This document shows positions 1 through 11,300 of a stretch of 64,000 bases of DNA, piece after piece. Each line of letters starts with the position of its first letter. Within the stretch, counting starts at the first letter, position 1. The stretch covers positions 28,263,001 to 28,327,000 of the forward strand of contig NC_016131.3 of NCBI RefSeq assembly GCF_000005505.3, in the 5' to 3' direction. A program made the position numbers and the translations under genes. The notes under the pieces were generated by a model that was not told where the DNA came from, did not search any database, and saw only the letters and a list, made by a program, of their open reading frames with translations. The stretch is from Brachypodium distachyon. Its lineage: Eukaryota > Streptophyta > Magnoliopsida > Poales > Poaceae.

Positions 1-88
1 TAGGTAGCCCTAACGAACAATTGATACTGGTGTCCTCCAGTACGTCAAAATAGCTGATACACTTTTTTGATGTTCCAATACACAACAG

Positions 89-766
89 GAGGATGTTTTG
101 TTGGATTTTCTTAGAATAGTTGGCCATCACAGGGCAAGGCTTGCTACCCAAACTCGAACAGTTCAGAAATCATATGGCAATGCAGACATCGATAACATTC
201 CTTTCGGAGAGGAAATGTATAATCGTGTACGTGGTCGTCCACTTCTGATTGATACCTCTGCCAAGATCAGTGAAGGCAAGTCTAAATCTCGATCAGCATC
301 ACGTGAAGAGCACAAATTCAAGACAAGTGCATCAGTAGAGACCAAGTCAGCTTCACATGATAGTCCTAGTTTAAGCAACTCGGATAAGAAGGAACATAAA
401 AAGGTGGTGACAGAAGATGATTTGATGGCGGATATTAAGAATGATCATGTGACGTCAAGAACACCATCTCCATCCACAGAAAATGTTGATCCTGTCTCGT
501 CAACTTCTATGTCTGGTAAAGGGGAGCCTCGAGGATCTGAGATCACAGAACGGCAAGGAGATGGGTCCGTTTCTCTAGCTAATCCTAAGAAAGAAAGTAG
601 ACCTGCCTTGGAAGATAACATTGTTCTTGGTGTAGCTCTCGAGGGCTCCAAGAGGACACTCCCCATTGAAGAAGGAATTGATCCTCATCTACCCGAAACT
701 GAGCCAGACACAGTAGAAGTTGGCTCATCACCCAAGGATAAGAAAGGTCAAAGCCACACACTTTGA
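89..766 (+). CDS. C-terminal exon of MscS-like channel, MSL2/MSL3 type (partial, 5' part outside window)
   Basis: This is the last coding exon of a plastid-envelope mechanosensitive ion channel that relieves hypo-osmotic stress in chloroplasts. The exon opens after an AG acceptor at 87-88 and reads EDVLLDFLRIVGHHRARLAT, which matches the end of the MscS-like region of plant MSL2/MSL3. A long, polar, Ser/Lys/Glu-rich soluble tail follows, and near the end is NIVLGVALEGSKRTLPIEE, a block I recognise as conserved in the C-terminal tail of MSL2/3. The TGA stop is at 764-766. The channel pore helices must lie upstream of base 1; bases 1-88 look like intron. An in-frame TTG or Met inside this exon should not be taken as the start. 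MSL2 and MSL3 cannot be told apart from the tail. Confidence 0.85.
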   Translation, partial: EDVLLDFLRIVGHHRARLATQTRTVQKSYGNADIDNIPFGEEMYNRVRGRPLLIDTSAKISEGKSKSRSASREEHKFKTSASVETKSASHDSPSLSNSDKKEHKKVVTEDDLMADIKNDHVTSRTPSPSTENVDPVSSTSMSGKGEPRGSEITERQGDGSVSLANPKKESRPALEDNIVLGVALEGSKRTLPIEEGIDPHLPETEPDTVEVGSSPKDKKGQSHTL

Positions 767-1780
767 GGTCGATCAAGAGAAGGCTGACAGGAGGAATCTT
801 GATTCTTGACAGGTGATCCAAGTTCAAACAGGGTCCTTGCCAAAGATTTGTCACCATGCCCATCTTTTTTGTGTGCTGGTGCAAATGCCATCTATTCCAC
901 AATTCACATTTTTTTTGTAATAAACCTGTTGATAAAATGTAGCTCAGTTTACTGGTATAAAAAAGAGAGATAAAATGTAGCTTAGTCGTAGCAGTTAAGC
1001 CCATAAAAACCGCGTACAGATGTTGTTTTGTATGTGTGGTGCAGCAGCTGCTGCATCGTTGTAATTGAGCCGATTTGTGTTGGTTCTTGCATATGTGTCT
1101 GGGTCTGGAAACAGTTTCTTTGGATGATGTTATCACAAGCATTGTACCAACCTGAAAACAGAGCCTGTCCTGCACGTTCGTCCATCTCATTTTCAAAGAA
1201 CAAAGCAAATTCCACGAATTTCATCAAATCTAACTGCTCATCTACGGCAGATGCGAGCGATCACCAGTTCACTGCTTACGGTATCTTGATCCAGCTCTGT
1301 CATAATATTAGTTTCCAAAAACACTGTCCATCTGACGTAATCAGTGGAGGGTGCCACGTGGTTTTTCGATGCGGCGAGGATCTTCTTCGGTTGCTTCCGT
1401 TGGAGTGTATGTGGCGTGTTTGCTTCATCGTTTCTGTCTTTTTGTCTTCATCGTTTCTGTCTTTTTGTCGACTACGGAATCTTTGTCCCCTTTTGTAGGT
1501 TTTTCGTCTGATTTTCCCTAATTAACCGGATAATTTTATTTTTTCTATAATGAAATGTAGAACTCCCTGCACTTTGAGGTGTCAAATAGTAGAAGCAATT
1601 TTAAGCTAAAAAAAATAGTAGAAGCAACTCGACTGGACGTTGCCAGCCATGCCCCAGTAGGCCTGACCTGTCAGCGACAAGGCAACAAAGCCGCCGTGAC
1701 TTTTTCTTTTTTGAGAGGACAAAGCCACCGTGACTAGACCTGACCGAACCCCGCACTGCGGCACAACTAGTTCTCGCCCA
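767..1780 (+). other. MSL 3' UTR, poly(A) signal, then intergenic DNA
   Basis: The 3' UTR of the channel gene starts at 767; a canonical AATAAA lies at 919-924. The rest to about 1780 is intergenic and AT-rich up to the GC-rich 5' UTR of the chaperone gene. No further gene is visible. Confidence 0.6.
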
Positions 1781-1895
1781 GCCCGGCGCGCGCGGCCCGT
1801 ACCCTCCGGCGCCCGTTCCTCCTCCACCCACCCCCAAAATCCCATTCCCATTCCGCATCGATCGAATCCCGGAACCACGAATCGGCGGCGGCGCG

Positions 1896-4800
1896 ATGAG
1901 CGTGGTGGGCTTCGACGTCGGCAACGACACCCTGGTGGCGGCGGCGGCGCGGCAGCGGGGCATCGACGTGCTCCTCAACGCCGAGTCCAAGCGCGAGTCC
2001 CCCGCCGCCGTCGCCTTCGCCCACAACGCGCGCCTCCTGGGCCCCCACGCCGCGGGGGCCGCCTCCTCCCACGCCCCCTTCTCCAGCCCCAAGCGCCTCC
2101 TCCTCCTCGCCGCCCGCCCCGCGCTCGTCCCCCGCGACCTCCCTCGCCTCCCCTTCCCCGTCCACGTCCCGGCCGATGGCGACGCGCTCGTCCACGTCGA
2201 CCACATCGGCCGCCGCATCGCGCTCTCCCCGACCCACCTCCTCGCCATGCTGCTCGCCTACCTCAAGCAGCTCGCCGAGGCCGACCTCGAGGCCCCCGTC
2301 GCGGACTGCGTGATCTCCGTCCCCTGCTACTTCACGCAGGCGCACCGCCGCGCGTACCTCGACGCCGCCGCCGTCGCGGGGCTCACGCCGCTCCGGCTCA
2401 TGCACGACCTCGCCGCCACCGCCCTCGGGTACGGTCTCTACCGCTCCGACCTTGGCGTCGCTGGGAGCCCCACCTTTGTCGCGTTCGTCGACGTCGGCCA
2501 CAGCGACACGCAGGCCACGGTCGTCGCGTTTGATCCGTCGGGGATGAAGGTGCTGTCCCACGGATTCGATGCAGACCTAGGTGGGAGGGATTTTGACGAG
2601 GTGTTGTTTGAGCATTTCGCCGAGGAGTTCAGGGACAGGTATAAGATTGATGTCGTGGGCAATGTGAAGGCAAGCATGAGGTTGAGGGCCGCGTGTGAGA
2701 AAGCGAAGAAGGTGTTAAGCGCGAATGCTGAGGCTGTGGTGAACATTGAATGCTTGATGGAGGAGAAGGATGTGAGGGGGATGATCCGGAGGGAAGAGTT
2801 CGAGAAGCTCTGTTCTCAGTTGCTGGAGAGAGTTGTCGAGCCGTGCAAGAGGGCGATGGCAGATTCAGGTGTTGGATTGGAGAAGCTGCAGTCTGTGGAG
2901 CTCGTTGGGTCAGGGTCTCGGGTGCCTGCGATTGCTAGAGTTCTGGCGGAGTTCTTTAGAAGGGAGCCTAGTCGCACCATCAATGTCAGTGAGTGCGTGG
3001 CCCGGGGTTGTGCGTTGCAGTGTGCGATGCTTAGTCCCACATTACGTGTCCGGGAGTATGAGGTATGAATGATTGCTCTTTATCTTGTAGTCTCTGATGT
3101 GTATGCTTAATGGTAGTTGAAGCACTCTGAGTTGCTGGTTGTAATGAGGATTGTCACATCTTGTGTATTTCAGGTGCAAGATGCAATTCCTGCCTCAATA
3201 GGATTTTGCACAAATGAAGGCCCTATATCAACATTGTCAAGCAATGCATTATTCCGGAGAGGCCAGCCCCTTCCCAGTGTTAAGATCATTACTCTGCATA
3301 GGAACAGTGGCTTTAATTTGGATGTGTATTATTTGGATGAGAATGAATTGCCTCCTGGCACCTCAACAAAAATTGGTAGTTTTCAGGTATGCAATTAACT
3401 CTGTTGATTGATAAATGATGGCCTTTAGCCTTTGAGAACTCATAGAATGACAAGCAATCTTGTGAACCATAATACATACTCCCTCCGTCCCATAATTCTT
3501 GTCTCAAATTTGCCCAAAAATGGATGTATCTTTTCCTAAAAAGTGTCTACATACATGTAATATTTCGACAAGAATTATGGAACGGAGGGAGTACATGAGT
3601 ATAAGGGTGATAGTCGGTTTGTAGCATTTTTTGAAGGTAGTATGCATGCCAACCATTGTAAAATGTTAATGCTCGCTCTTTTCCGAAACAACAAGACAAT
3701 CGGAAGCTGGTATTATTCTGGAAGCTGACCTTGCAACTTCATTCTGCAAGAGATTGCAACATATATTTACAACAATGACTATTGTGATGTTTAGTTCTGA
3801 ATCCTTCTCAACACCCACTATTGTTGTATTCTAGGTAACCATATTCACGACGCTGCCAATGTCTCTCCAATTGTCTGTCATAAACTAACGTGCTCTATGA
3901 ACAAACCTTTAAGTTCCATTCTGTAAGATCTCATGTGGCGCCTTTATTGTTACTCCAAAGTAGTATCAAGTGGCTCGTCATTTTTTTTCAGAACACTGGG
4001 TCACCATTTTCAAAAGCATTCCAGGCAACTGCTGTATTCCCAGCTTTAATTGTCCTTAGTGCACTCAAAGATCATTGCTTGCTCCCTCGTGTTTTATTTA
4101 TTTATTTGGTGGAACTTTGCGGCCCACAGTTTAATTACGATAGTTCCATATGATTCTTCCATGCATATTCGGTCATGGCTTGCTACAGAGATTATTATTA
4201 TTTGGGTGGGTGATATATTGCATCTCTCGTCTTGTGAAAGCTATTTCAAATGTATGCCAGTTGAACTGTGACATAAAATACTCTTGCATAATTTTAATGA
4301 AATTACACACTTACACTTACTGTGGAATGTTGTTGTCTTCCAGAATTATACTTCTATGTATGTTGAGTGTCATTATTGGTTTATTGCAGATTGGCCCTTT
4401 TCATGCACACACGGAAAAATCTAAAGTCAAAGTAAAAATTCGGTTAAATCTCCATGGACTCATTTCAGTGGAATCAGCTGTTGTAAGTGTCAACTTTCAT
4501 TGTCACTAACAGATTTTAGTTGTAAGTCATTTAATGTAGCTTCTAATTTTCAACCTGCCTCAGTTGATCGAGGATGATCAAAGGGATACAAATTCTTCTG
4601 ACTCTATGGAGGTCGACCACAACAATGATGTGGTAAGGAATCATTTCAGCCCTCACTGAGCCTAGATCTGTTCTACATGTGTTCCTCTAGCTTATGTCAC
4701 AGTATGATGACCAAAGGGATGCAAATTCCGCTGAGTCTACCTAATATTGCGTAGCATGAGTTGCTGAGTTGCTGTACGAGTATCATTTGCAGCTGGCATT

Positions 4801-6707
4801 CTTTCTTGATGTAGGCAGTAAACAACTAAATTTGTTGATAGTAGCTAGCAAGCATAAGGCCTCCTCGTAGTTGCACTTTATCCATAGAATACTATGGTAT
4901 TTTAACTATTTAAGGTGCTAAGTTCTGGGACAACCCTGTTAATTTTTAACCAGTTGGGAGAAGGTACCATAGAATTAGTTGTACGCAGAGAATTTGAAAC
5001 GGAGTAGAAAACGTTCCTCTCGGGATGCATACTATACATATGATCTTTAGCAAACCATCTCAGTTAAATGCTCAACTGTGTTACTATATGCAGGGTGATA
5101 AGTCAAGAAATGAAAGGCCAATTCAACGGCAGGATCTGCAAATTATTGGGTCCATTTATGGTGCGATGAGTAAGCAGGAATTGCTGGAAGCTCAAGAGCA
5201 AGAGTATCAACTGGCGTATCAGGATAAACTGATGGAGCGAACAAAAGAGAGGAAAAATGCATTGGAGTCCTACGTGTACGACATCCGTAATAAGGTGTCT
5301 GATCGGTCCTGAGAATGTTGTTCCAACCTTTCCCCACCTAATTTTTTTTTGTCTGATAAATTGTTTTCTAGCTTTCTGAGAGGTATCGGAGCTTTGCTAC
5401 TGATTCTGAAAGGGAACAAATCTCAGTTAATCTACAACAGACTGAAGAATGGCTTTATGAAGAAGGTGATGATGAGACTGAAGAAGTTTACAGTAGTAAA
5501 CTTGAAGAGCTCAAAAAGGTAAAAATGGAACTTTTTTACTGTTTTTTCTGTCTGCATGCATGACCCTTGTTAAACTATTTTCTTTTCCTTGTTTTATCAC
5601 TTCAATTTTAGTTTTGACTGACCCTCCAGTGGTATTCCCTTATTTGGTTTTTGGAAAAGGAAGAGTTTTATTGCTCCTCCAGACTCTGTCATTTAAAATG
5701 CACGGAGCCCCAAAGTTTACAATCTAATGTACCCCACCGGCAGTAAAATCTTCGGTTTGCACCAAATTCTGGTGGACATCTGCTTCTGATCTCTAATTAT
5801 TTGTTTGTCCGAGTTCGAAACGACTTAAAATTTGTTTGTTTGTCATACCCCGTTTTGGTGGACCATGTTCTTATGTCTTTTTTTTTGTATTTAAAGCTTG
5901 TAGACCCCATCGAAAATCGTTGTAAAGATGATGAAGTCAGAACTCAAACCACAAGGGAGCTTTTGAAGTGCATTGTTGACCACAGGATGGCTGCCAAGTC
6001 ATTATCCGCGCCTGAACGGGAAGCTGTAAGTTATTTAACCTTTAGTGTTTCTATTGTGTGCCCCCCTTATGAACACATTAATCATTGAATATGTGGTCTG
6101 CTTGTACTAATCTGCCAAGAATGATACCTTATGAACACATAAATCGTTGAATATGTGGTCTGCTTGTACTAATCTGCCAAGAATGATATGTTAGTAAATG
6201 ATAGAGCAAAATTATTCATGTTCCATGCAGTACGATAATTATAGTACTTTCTTCACCGATGAATTACAAAATTTTGAAAAGCCAAAAGAGAAACATGAAT
6301 ACACTGTGTTGACAATAATTAAGTTGGAACTTGTGGTATTTCTAGTGCGCATAGTGTGAAACTATAGTGCTGTAGCTAACTGTGCTGGTGATCATCTTTT
6401 GCATATCAGGTTGATAATGAGTGTGCTAAAGTTGAGCAGTGGCTAAGGGAGGGGTTGAAACTTCAGGAGTCCTTGCCCAAGGATGTTGACCCTGTACTTT
6501 GGTCCCCTGAAATCAAGAGAAAGGAAGAAGAGCTGGACATGTATTTGTTTTTTCTTCCCTTAAGGCTACTTTTCACCATGTTGAGCTCTTTTACAAAAAT
6601 GTTTGGTGTCTCATTCCTAAGAAGATTTGCCTGATTCCTCTTGCAGGTTATATAGAAACATAGTAACTAGTAAGGCACGAGGGCACTCCAGCGAGGATGG
6701 ATGCTAG
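1896..6707 (+). CDS. HSP70-16: Hsp70-16 / Hsp110-type heat shock 70 family protein, nine exons, complete
   Basis: This is a cytosolic or nuclear Hsp110/Grp170-class member of the HSP70 superfamily, a class that acts as nucleotide exchange factor and holdase for Hsp70. Coding exons are 1896-3062, 3174-3386, 4390-4482, 4564-4632, 5094-5294, 5372-5518, 5897-6025, 6410-6540 and 6647-6707. All introns obey GT/AG and phases join to 736 codons, close to the plant family length of about 760. The protein starts MSVVGFDVGN, a variant of the Hsp70 phosphate-1 loop. Residues about 1-385 are the ATPase domain, with GGRDFDEVLFEHFAEEF and VGSGSRVPAI. The substrate domain starts FCTNEGPISTLS, followed by an acidic insert in exon 4 and a charged alpha-helical C terminus without EEVD. 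The linker and IGFCTNEGPISTLS resemble Arabidopsis HSP70-16 more than HSP70-14/15. Exon 1 is very GC-rich in its 5' two thirds. Intron 2 carries a Stowaway MITE. Confidence 0.92.
3477..3593. mobile_element. Stowaway MITE in HSP70-16 intron 2
   Basis: Inverted ends CTCCCTCCGTCCCATAATTC and its complement flank about 117 bp bounded by TA. This is the standard grass Stowaway (Tc1/mariner MITE) structure. Confidence 0.93.
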
Positions 6708-7362
6708 CAGGGGTTCAGATCACATGCATAAATCAGATAGACATTAGACCTTGCTGAGATTTCCTTACTGGATGGCTGCGGTCAATTCTGACATTTTGTA
6801 GCAATACACGGACGAACGAGTTTCTGCTAACACTGCCATACGGTCAACTCTGTTCCACTCTAGGCCCGCCATTGGGTTTCTGCATCTCACTACTCTGACT
6901 TGCAGTTTTCACTGGAGAACCTACTAGTCATGATTGTTGATACTTGTGAATTCTTTTCCCTGTAATCAGATAAAGGTTGTTCTTTGCTTCAGTGTGCTCA
7001 CAGTGAACAATACAAATGCTCGAAAATGCACACACTTACAAGGACTGTGGGTTGTAGCTCATTAGATTCATTTTGTGTCAGGTGTATATTGATCAATGAG
7101 CAGAGATCCTCATGCTATGGATGCTATGTTGCAGCGAGAATTTACTTATCAAAAGTTTCCACTTGTGGTTTCACTGTCCCAATTTCAAATGTGCATGTGT
7201 CCTATGTAAGATGAGAAAACTTACACAATATTAAGATCATATTTTCTTAACTTGTGTAGTGTTGTTGTATCCATGTCTTTTGGTCCATTTTTTGCTGATC
7301 ACTGGCCTTGCAAAAACTTGCATTTTTAGGGCGTCCAGTTTCCCCCACACGGCCACACCGCT
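6708..7362 (+). repeat. HSP70-16 3' flank; 6975-7362 also found at 37085-37378 plus 38664-38763
   Basis: The 3' UTR and downstream DNA of the chaperone gene. From about 6975 (AGGTTGTTC) onward the sequence matches 37085-37378 at roughly 85-90 percent by eye, and continues at 38664-38790 after an inserted LINE. The stretch continues past the Copia element at 14007. No coding function is visible; short ORFs in it do not match between copies. Confidence 0.75.
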
Positions 7363-7367
7363 GCCTT
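7363..7367. repeat. Target-site duplication GCCTT, left of Copia element
   Basis: GCCTT directly precedes the TG of the left LTR and is repeated after the right LTR at 14002-14006. Five bp is the normal Copia duplication. Confidence 0.92.
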
Positions 7368-7553
7368 TGTAGAACAGTACGGAGTTTTGGGAATGCACCT
7401 TAGGTGCTCCACTTGTATTGATCTCATATTTATACAGAGTACAACGAGAGCCGGTTACAACAGAAACAAGATCAGGCGCCGGACGTGCTATACAGGCATG
7501 CGCATGACTCCATCGTGGTTGGTTAGAGAACAGGCATGCTACGTTGCTCTACA
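7368..7553 (-). repeat. Copia 3' LTR (left side)
   Basis: It starts TGTAGAACAGTACGG and ends GTTGCTCTACA. It pairs with the LTR at 13816-14001 with about nine mismatches. A purine-rich tract read on the minus strand (GCAGCGGGG) borders it, as expected of the polypurine tract. Confidence 0.92.
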
Positions 7554-7559
7554 CCCCGC

Positions 7560-9070
7560 TGCAGGTTGATTGTCCGGAGCCCGGACGCACAAGCTGGAAC
7601 GAAAACCTCCAAATGTGGAGGATGGAAGCCCCTTGGTCATGATGTCGGCGAACTGCTGCGATGTAGGGACATGGAGGACGCTCAACTGGCCGAGAGCAAC
7701 CTTCTCGCGCACGAAGTGGATGTCGAGCTTGATGTGCTTGGTGCGCCGATGATGGACGGGGTTAGGAGACATGTAGACGGCGGAGATGTTGTCGCAGTAG
7801 ACGATGATGGCCTTCGGCAACGGCACATGCAGCTCGGAGAGAAGCTGCTGGAGCCAGCAGCACTCCGCAACGACGTTGGCGACGCCGCAGTACTCCGCCT
7901 CAGCACTGGAGCGAGAGACAGTCGGCTGCCGCTTGGACGACCACGAGACGAACGCGTTGCCGAGGAAGACGGTGTAGCCAGATATCGATCGCCATGTGTC
8001 TGGACAGCCAGCCCAATTAGCGTTCGAGTAGGCGACGAGATCAAGCGTGGATGCAGGCCGGAGCTGAATCCCGTAGCCGGAGGTCCCACGGATGTACCGA
8101 AGGATGCGCTTGACGAAGGCAAGATGATCGGTCTTGGGCGCGTGCATGTGCAAGCAGGCCTGCTGCACAGCGTACGTGATGTCCGGCACTGGAGCGCACC
8201 AACGATGCTCTGGTACTCGAAGGCGTCGCCGACAGGATCGCCGGCGTCGATGGAGAGCTTGGCGCTGGTGTCGATGGGCGTGGACACGGGATTGCATGAG
8301 CTCATGTTCACACGGTCCAGCAGATCCTCCGCGTAGTTGCCCTGGGACAAGAAGAAGCCAGCAGGCGTGCGCGTGACGTTGATGCCGGGGAAGAACCGAA
8401 GCGGCCCGAGATCTTTCATCGAGAACTCGGACTGCAGTTGATCGGTGATCTGTCGGAGCAGCGCAGTGGTGGATGCAGTGAGCATGATGTCGTCGACGTA
8501 GAGCAGCAGGTAGGCCATGCCGGTGCCGTGCCGCAGGACGGACAGAGAGGTGTCCGACCGAGTGGAGAGGAAGCCGATCGACCGGATGTACAAGGCAAAA
8601 TGGTCGTACCAGGCGCGCAACGCCTGCTTCAGCCCATACAAGGACTTGGACAGCAAACAGACGTCGGAGGCGCGCGCCGGATCGACGAAGCCAGTGGGTT
8701 GCTGGCAGTACACCTTCTCTTGGAGGAAGCCGTGGAGGAAAGCGTTGCTGACGTCCATCTGATGAACCGGCCACTGGTTCGTCGCGGCTAGAGTGAGGAC
8801 GGTGCGAATGGTGGCACTCTTGACGACGGGGCTGAACGTCTCGTCGAAGTCGATGCCGGGGCGCTGGGAGAAGCCCCGCACAACCCATCTTGCCTTGTAG
8901 CGCTCAAGCTGTCTGTCAGGCTTCAGTTTATGCCGAAACACCCACTTCCCAGTGACTACATTAGCACCGGGTGGGCGCGGCACGAGCGTCCACGTTTGGT
9001 TTGCCATCAACACCCTGTACTCCTCTTGCATAGGTGTTAGCCAATGGGAATCGCGTAGAGCCGAGCGCAC
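7560..9070 (-). pseudogene. Copia reverse transcriptase and RNase H, frameshifted
   Basis: The minus-strand frame from 9070 shows the start of the Copia RT domain (ANQTWTLVPRPPG, KWVFRHKLKPD, YKARWVVRGFSQRPGIDF), then SLYGLKQALRAWYDHF and the catalytic YVDD in LLLYVDDIMLTA. At about 8190-8200 the coding frame jumps to another frame, where RNase H follows: ITYAVQQ, LAFVKRILRYIRGTSGYG, then SWSSKRQPTVSRSSAEAEYC and the final ADIMTKGLPS. One frameshift separates the two enzymes, so no complete polyprotein can be made. Confidence 0.9.
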
Positions 9071-9099
9071 GGACTTGGGAATAGGAGATATAGTGGTGG

Positions 9100-9964
9100 C
9101 TAAGTTAGAGTATTCGGAGGAGAAGTAGCGAGGATTGGGCTTGGAGATCCTAGACTACGCACGAGTACGCATGCCAAGGAGTGGATCAGGGGCTGCCGCG
9201 GCAGGAGGTGGGCAGGCCGCAGTGTGGCTGGGAGAGGGGTTGTGGTCTGGCGTGGCTGAGGGGGAAGTAGATGTTTGGGAAGAAATATCTGGCGCAGGAG
9301 GAGTGGCGGCTGCAGCGGTAGGTGCGGCAAGAGTGGCGGCAGGAATTTCTGGCGCGGTAGACACAGGAGTATGTGCGGCTTCCGCGGCAGGTGCGGCAGG
9401 ATTGGCGGCAGGAATGTCTGCCGCGGCAGGTGCGGCAGGATTGGCGGCAGGAATGTCTGCCGTGGCAGGTGCGGCAGGATTTGCAGCAGGAATAGTGAGC
9501 GCGGTAGGCGCGGCAGGAAGCACGGTTGGGCTAGGGACAGGAGAAGGTGGCGCCTGTGGGGGCCCCGTCGTAGGAGGAGAGTGGTGAGGGTGGTGGTAGA
9601 GAAGAGGAGTATCTTCAAGGAAAGAGAATTCGGGGGGAGGAGAGGTGGAGGTTTTCACAAAAGGAAAATTGAGTTCGTCAAAGAAGACGTGCAGGGAGAT
9701 GAGGACGCGGTTGGTTGAGGGGTTGTAGCAGTGATATCCTTTATGCTCGGGCGAGTAGCCAACAAACACGCAGGCTGCAGATCTGGGAGCGAGTTTATGG
9801 GGGGAGGTGGCCGTGGTATTAGGGTAGCAGAGACAACCAAAAACGCGAAGAGTGGAGTAGTCAGGGTGCGATCCGTAGAGTAGAGAGAATGGCGTGACAA
9901 ACTCGCATGGGCGACAGGGTCTACGGTTGACAAGGAAAGTGGCGGTGTGAAGGGGCTCTTCTGA
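9100..9964 (-). pseudogene. Copia integrase C-terminal region and proline/alanine-rich linker
   Basis: Minus-strand reading begins after the 221-bp insert with EEPLHTATFLVNRRPCRP and continues with SLLYGSHPDYSTLRVFGC and CVFVGYSPEHKGYHCYNP, the conserved end of Copia integrases. A Pro/Ala-rich linker follows, with a nearly exact 13-residue unit based on IPAANPAAPA repeated three times (DNA around 9400-9490). The frame stops at 9155, before the RT domain. Confidence 0.85.
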
Positions 9965-10185
9965 CTTGAATATAGATAGGATCTTTAATCGAATCCGTAG
10001 TAAGATTGTCAGCTTAAATGAAAGTAGAGTATCTGACCAAAGGGAAGAATTCAAAGATAAGTGAAAGCAGTTGTTATATTGATTGAAAGCTGGTAAGATG
10101 AATCTATTCTTGAGTAAGATTGTCAGCTGAAATGCAAGTTTAGTATCTGATTTGCTGGTGCTATTCCCTGCCAAAGATATTCAAG
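9965..10185. mobile_element. Small insert with 9-bp inverted ends inside the Copia integrase
   Basis: The insert is bounded by CTTGAATAT (9965-9973) and its complement ATATTCAAG (10177-10185). The integrase reading is broken exactly here (…MPGSFC before it, SEEPLHTATF after it). Inside, a 38-bp unit occurs twice (9999-10036 and 10113-10150). I see no clear target duplication, so the superfamily is unknown. Confidence 0.6.
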
Positions 10186-11300
10186 CAGAAACTGCCGGGC
10201 ATGTTGGCATGAAACAGGAGAGTGCGGACAGGGTCATTTAGAGTGCGGAGAATTCGTTCGGCACGTCCATTTTGTGGTGAAGTATGTGGGCAGGAGAGAC
10301 GTAGAGAGATGTCGTGGCTGGAGAAGAAGGTGCGTGAGAGAGAGTTGTCAAACTCCCGACCATTGTCGGTTTGGATAGCAAGGATAGGAAGATTGAATTG
10401 GGTCATGGCAAAAGCACAAAAATTGGACAGAATGGTGAAAGCATCGCTCTTGCGTCGGAGGGGAAAGGTCCAGCAGAAATGACTGTAGTCATCGAGCAAG
10501 ACAATATAATAGCGAAAACCAGATAAGCTAGAAATTGGAGATGTCCACAAATCACAGTGCACTAACTGAAACGGTAAAAGAGATACAGTATCTGAACTGA
10601 CAAAGGGTAAACGAACGTTTTTTCCCACACGGCAAGCATGACAAGTATGTGCCGGACTAGGAACAGTAGAAGGCCTAAAAGACCGAAGTAAACGAGATAA
10701 ATTGGCGCGTCCAGGATGCCTCAAGCGTTGGTGCCAGAGGTCGACGGTGCTGGTATGCAGGCTGGTAGCTGAGGTGGTGGGCGTCGTCTTGGTGAACGGG
10801 TACAGTTCATCATCAGAATCACATCAGAGGATAGCCCGGCGGGTACGACGATCCTTAACAGAAAAACCAAGATCATCAAACTCTGTGGAAATAGGATTGT
10901 CACGGGTGAGTTTGCGAACAGAGGCCAGGTTCTTGATGAGAGATGGAGAAACTAAAATGTCATGAAGATGAAGAGGAATGGAGCTAGTTGGAAGAGAGAG
11001 AGAGAGAGAGCCCGTGTGCGAAACGGCTAACGTGTTACCATTACCAACAACTATGCGCGAATTTGCACAGGACGGAGAAGGGGCAGTGACCATACCGGGG
11101 TGCGATGCCATGTGCGAGGTAGCGCCGGTGTCGAGGTACCACTCTGGCTGAGGCTGATGCGGTTGCTGGACGCTGAGGTTCTGCAGCGCCGCGATCAGGC
11201 CGGCCTGATCCCACTGCGGGGCGGTAGACGTGGTCGAGCCGGCAAACATGGATGCGCCACTAGTGGACACGTGGCCGGTGAAAAATCGGTATGGTCGACT
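10186..11300 (-). pseudogene. Copia protease, pre-integrase and integrase core, frameshifted
   Basis: On the minus strand EWYLDTGATSHMASH (about 11110-11150) is the aspartic-protease active site. A frameshift near 10820 leads into LWHQRLRHPGRANLSRLLRS, the GAG-pre-integrase zinc-binding motif with CHACRVGK. The integrase core follows with its acidic residues in HCDLWTSPI, VLLDDYSHFCW, QTDNGREF and PHTSPQNGRAERILRTL. The reading ends at the 221-bp insert. Confidence 0.88.

Noticed and set aside
1730..2561. Long ORFs in other frames of the HSP70-16 first exon, on both strands
   Set aside because: Arg/Pro- or Gly/Val-rich shadows caused by high GC; the conserved chaperone frame explains the sequence.
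7536..8336. Plus-strand 266-aa ORF
   Set aside because: Antisense shadow of the Copia RNase H and RT frames.
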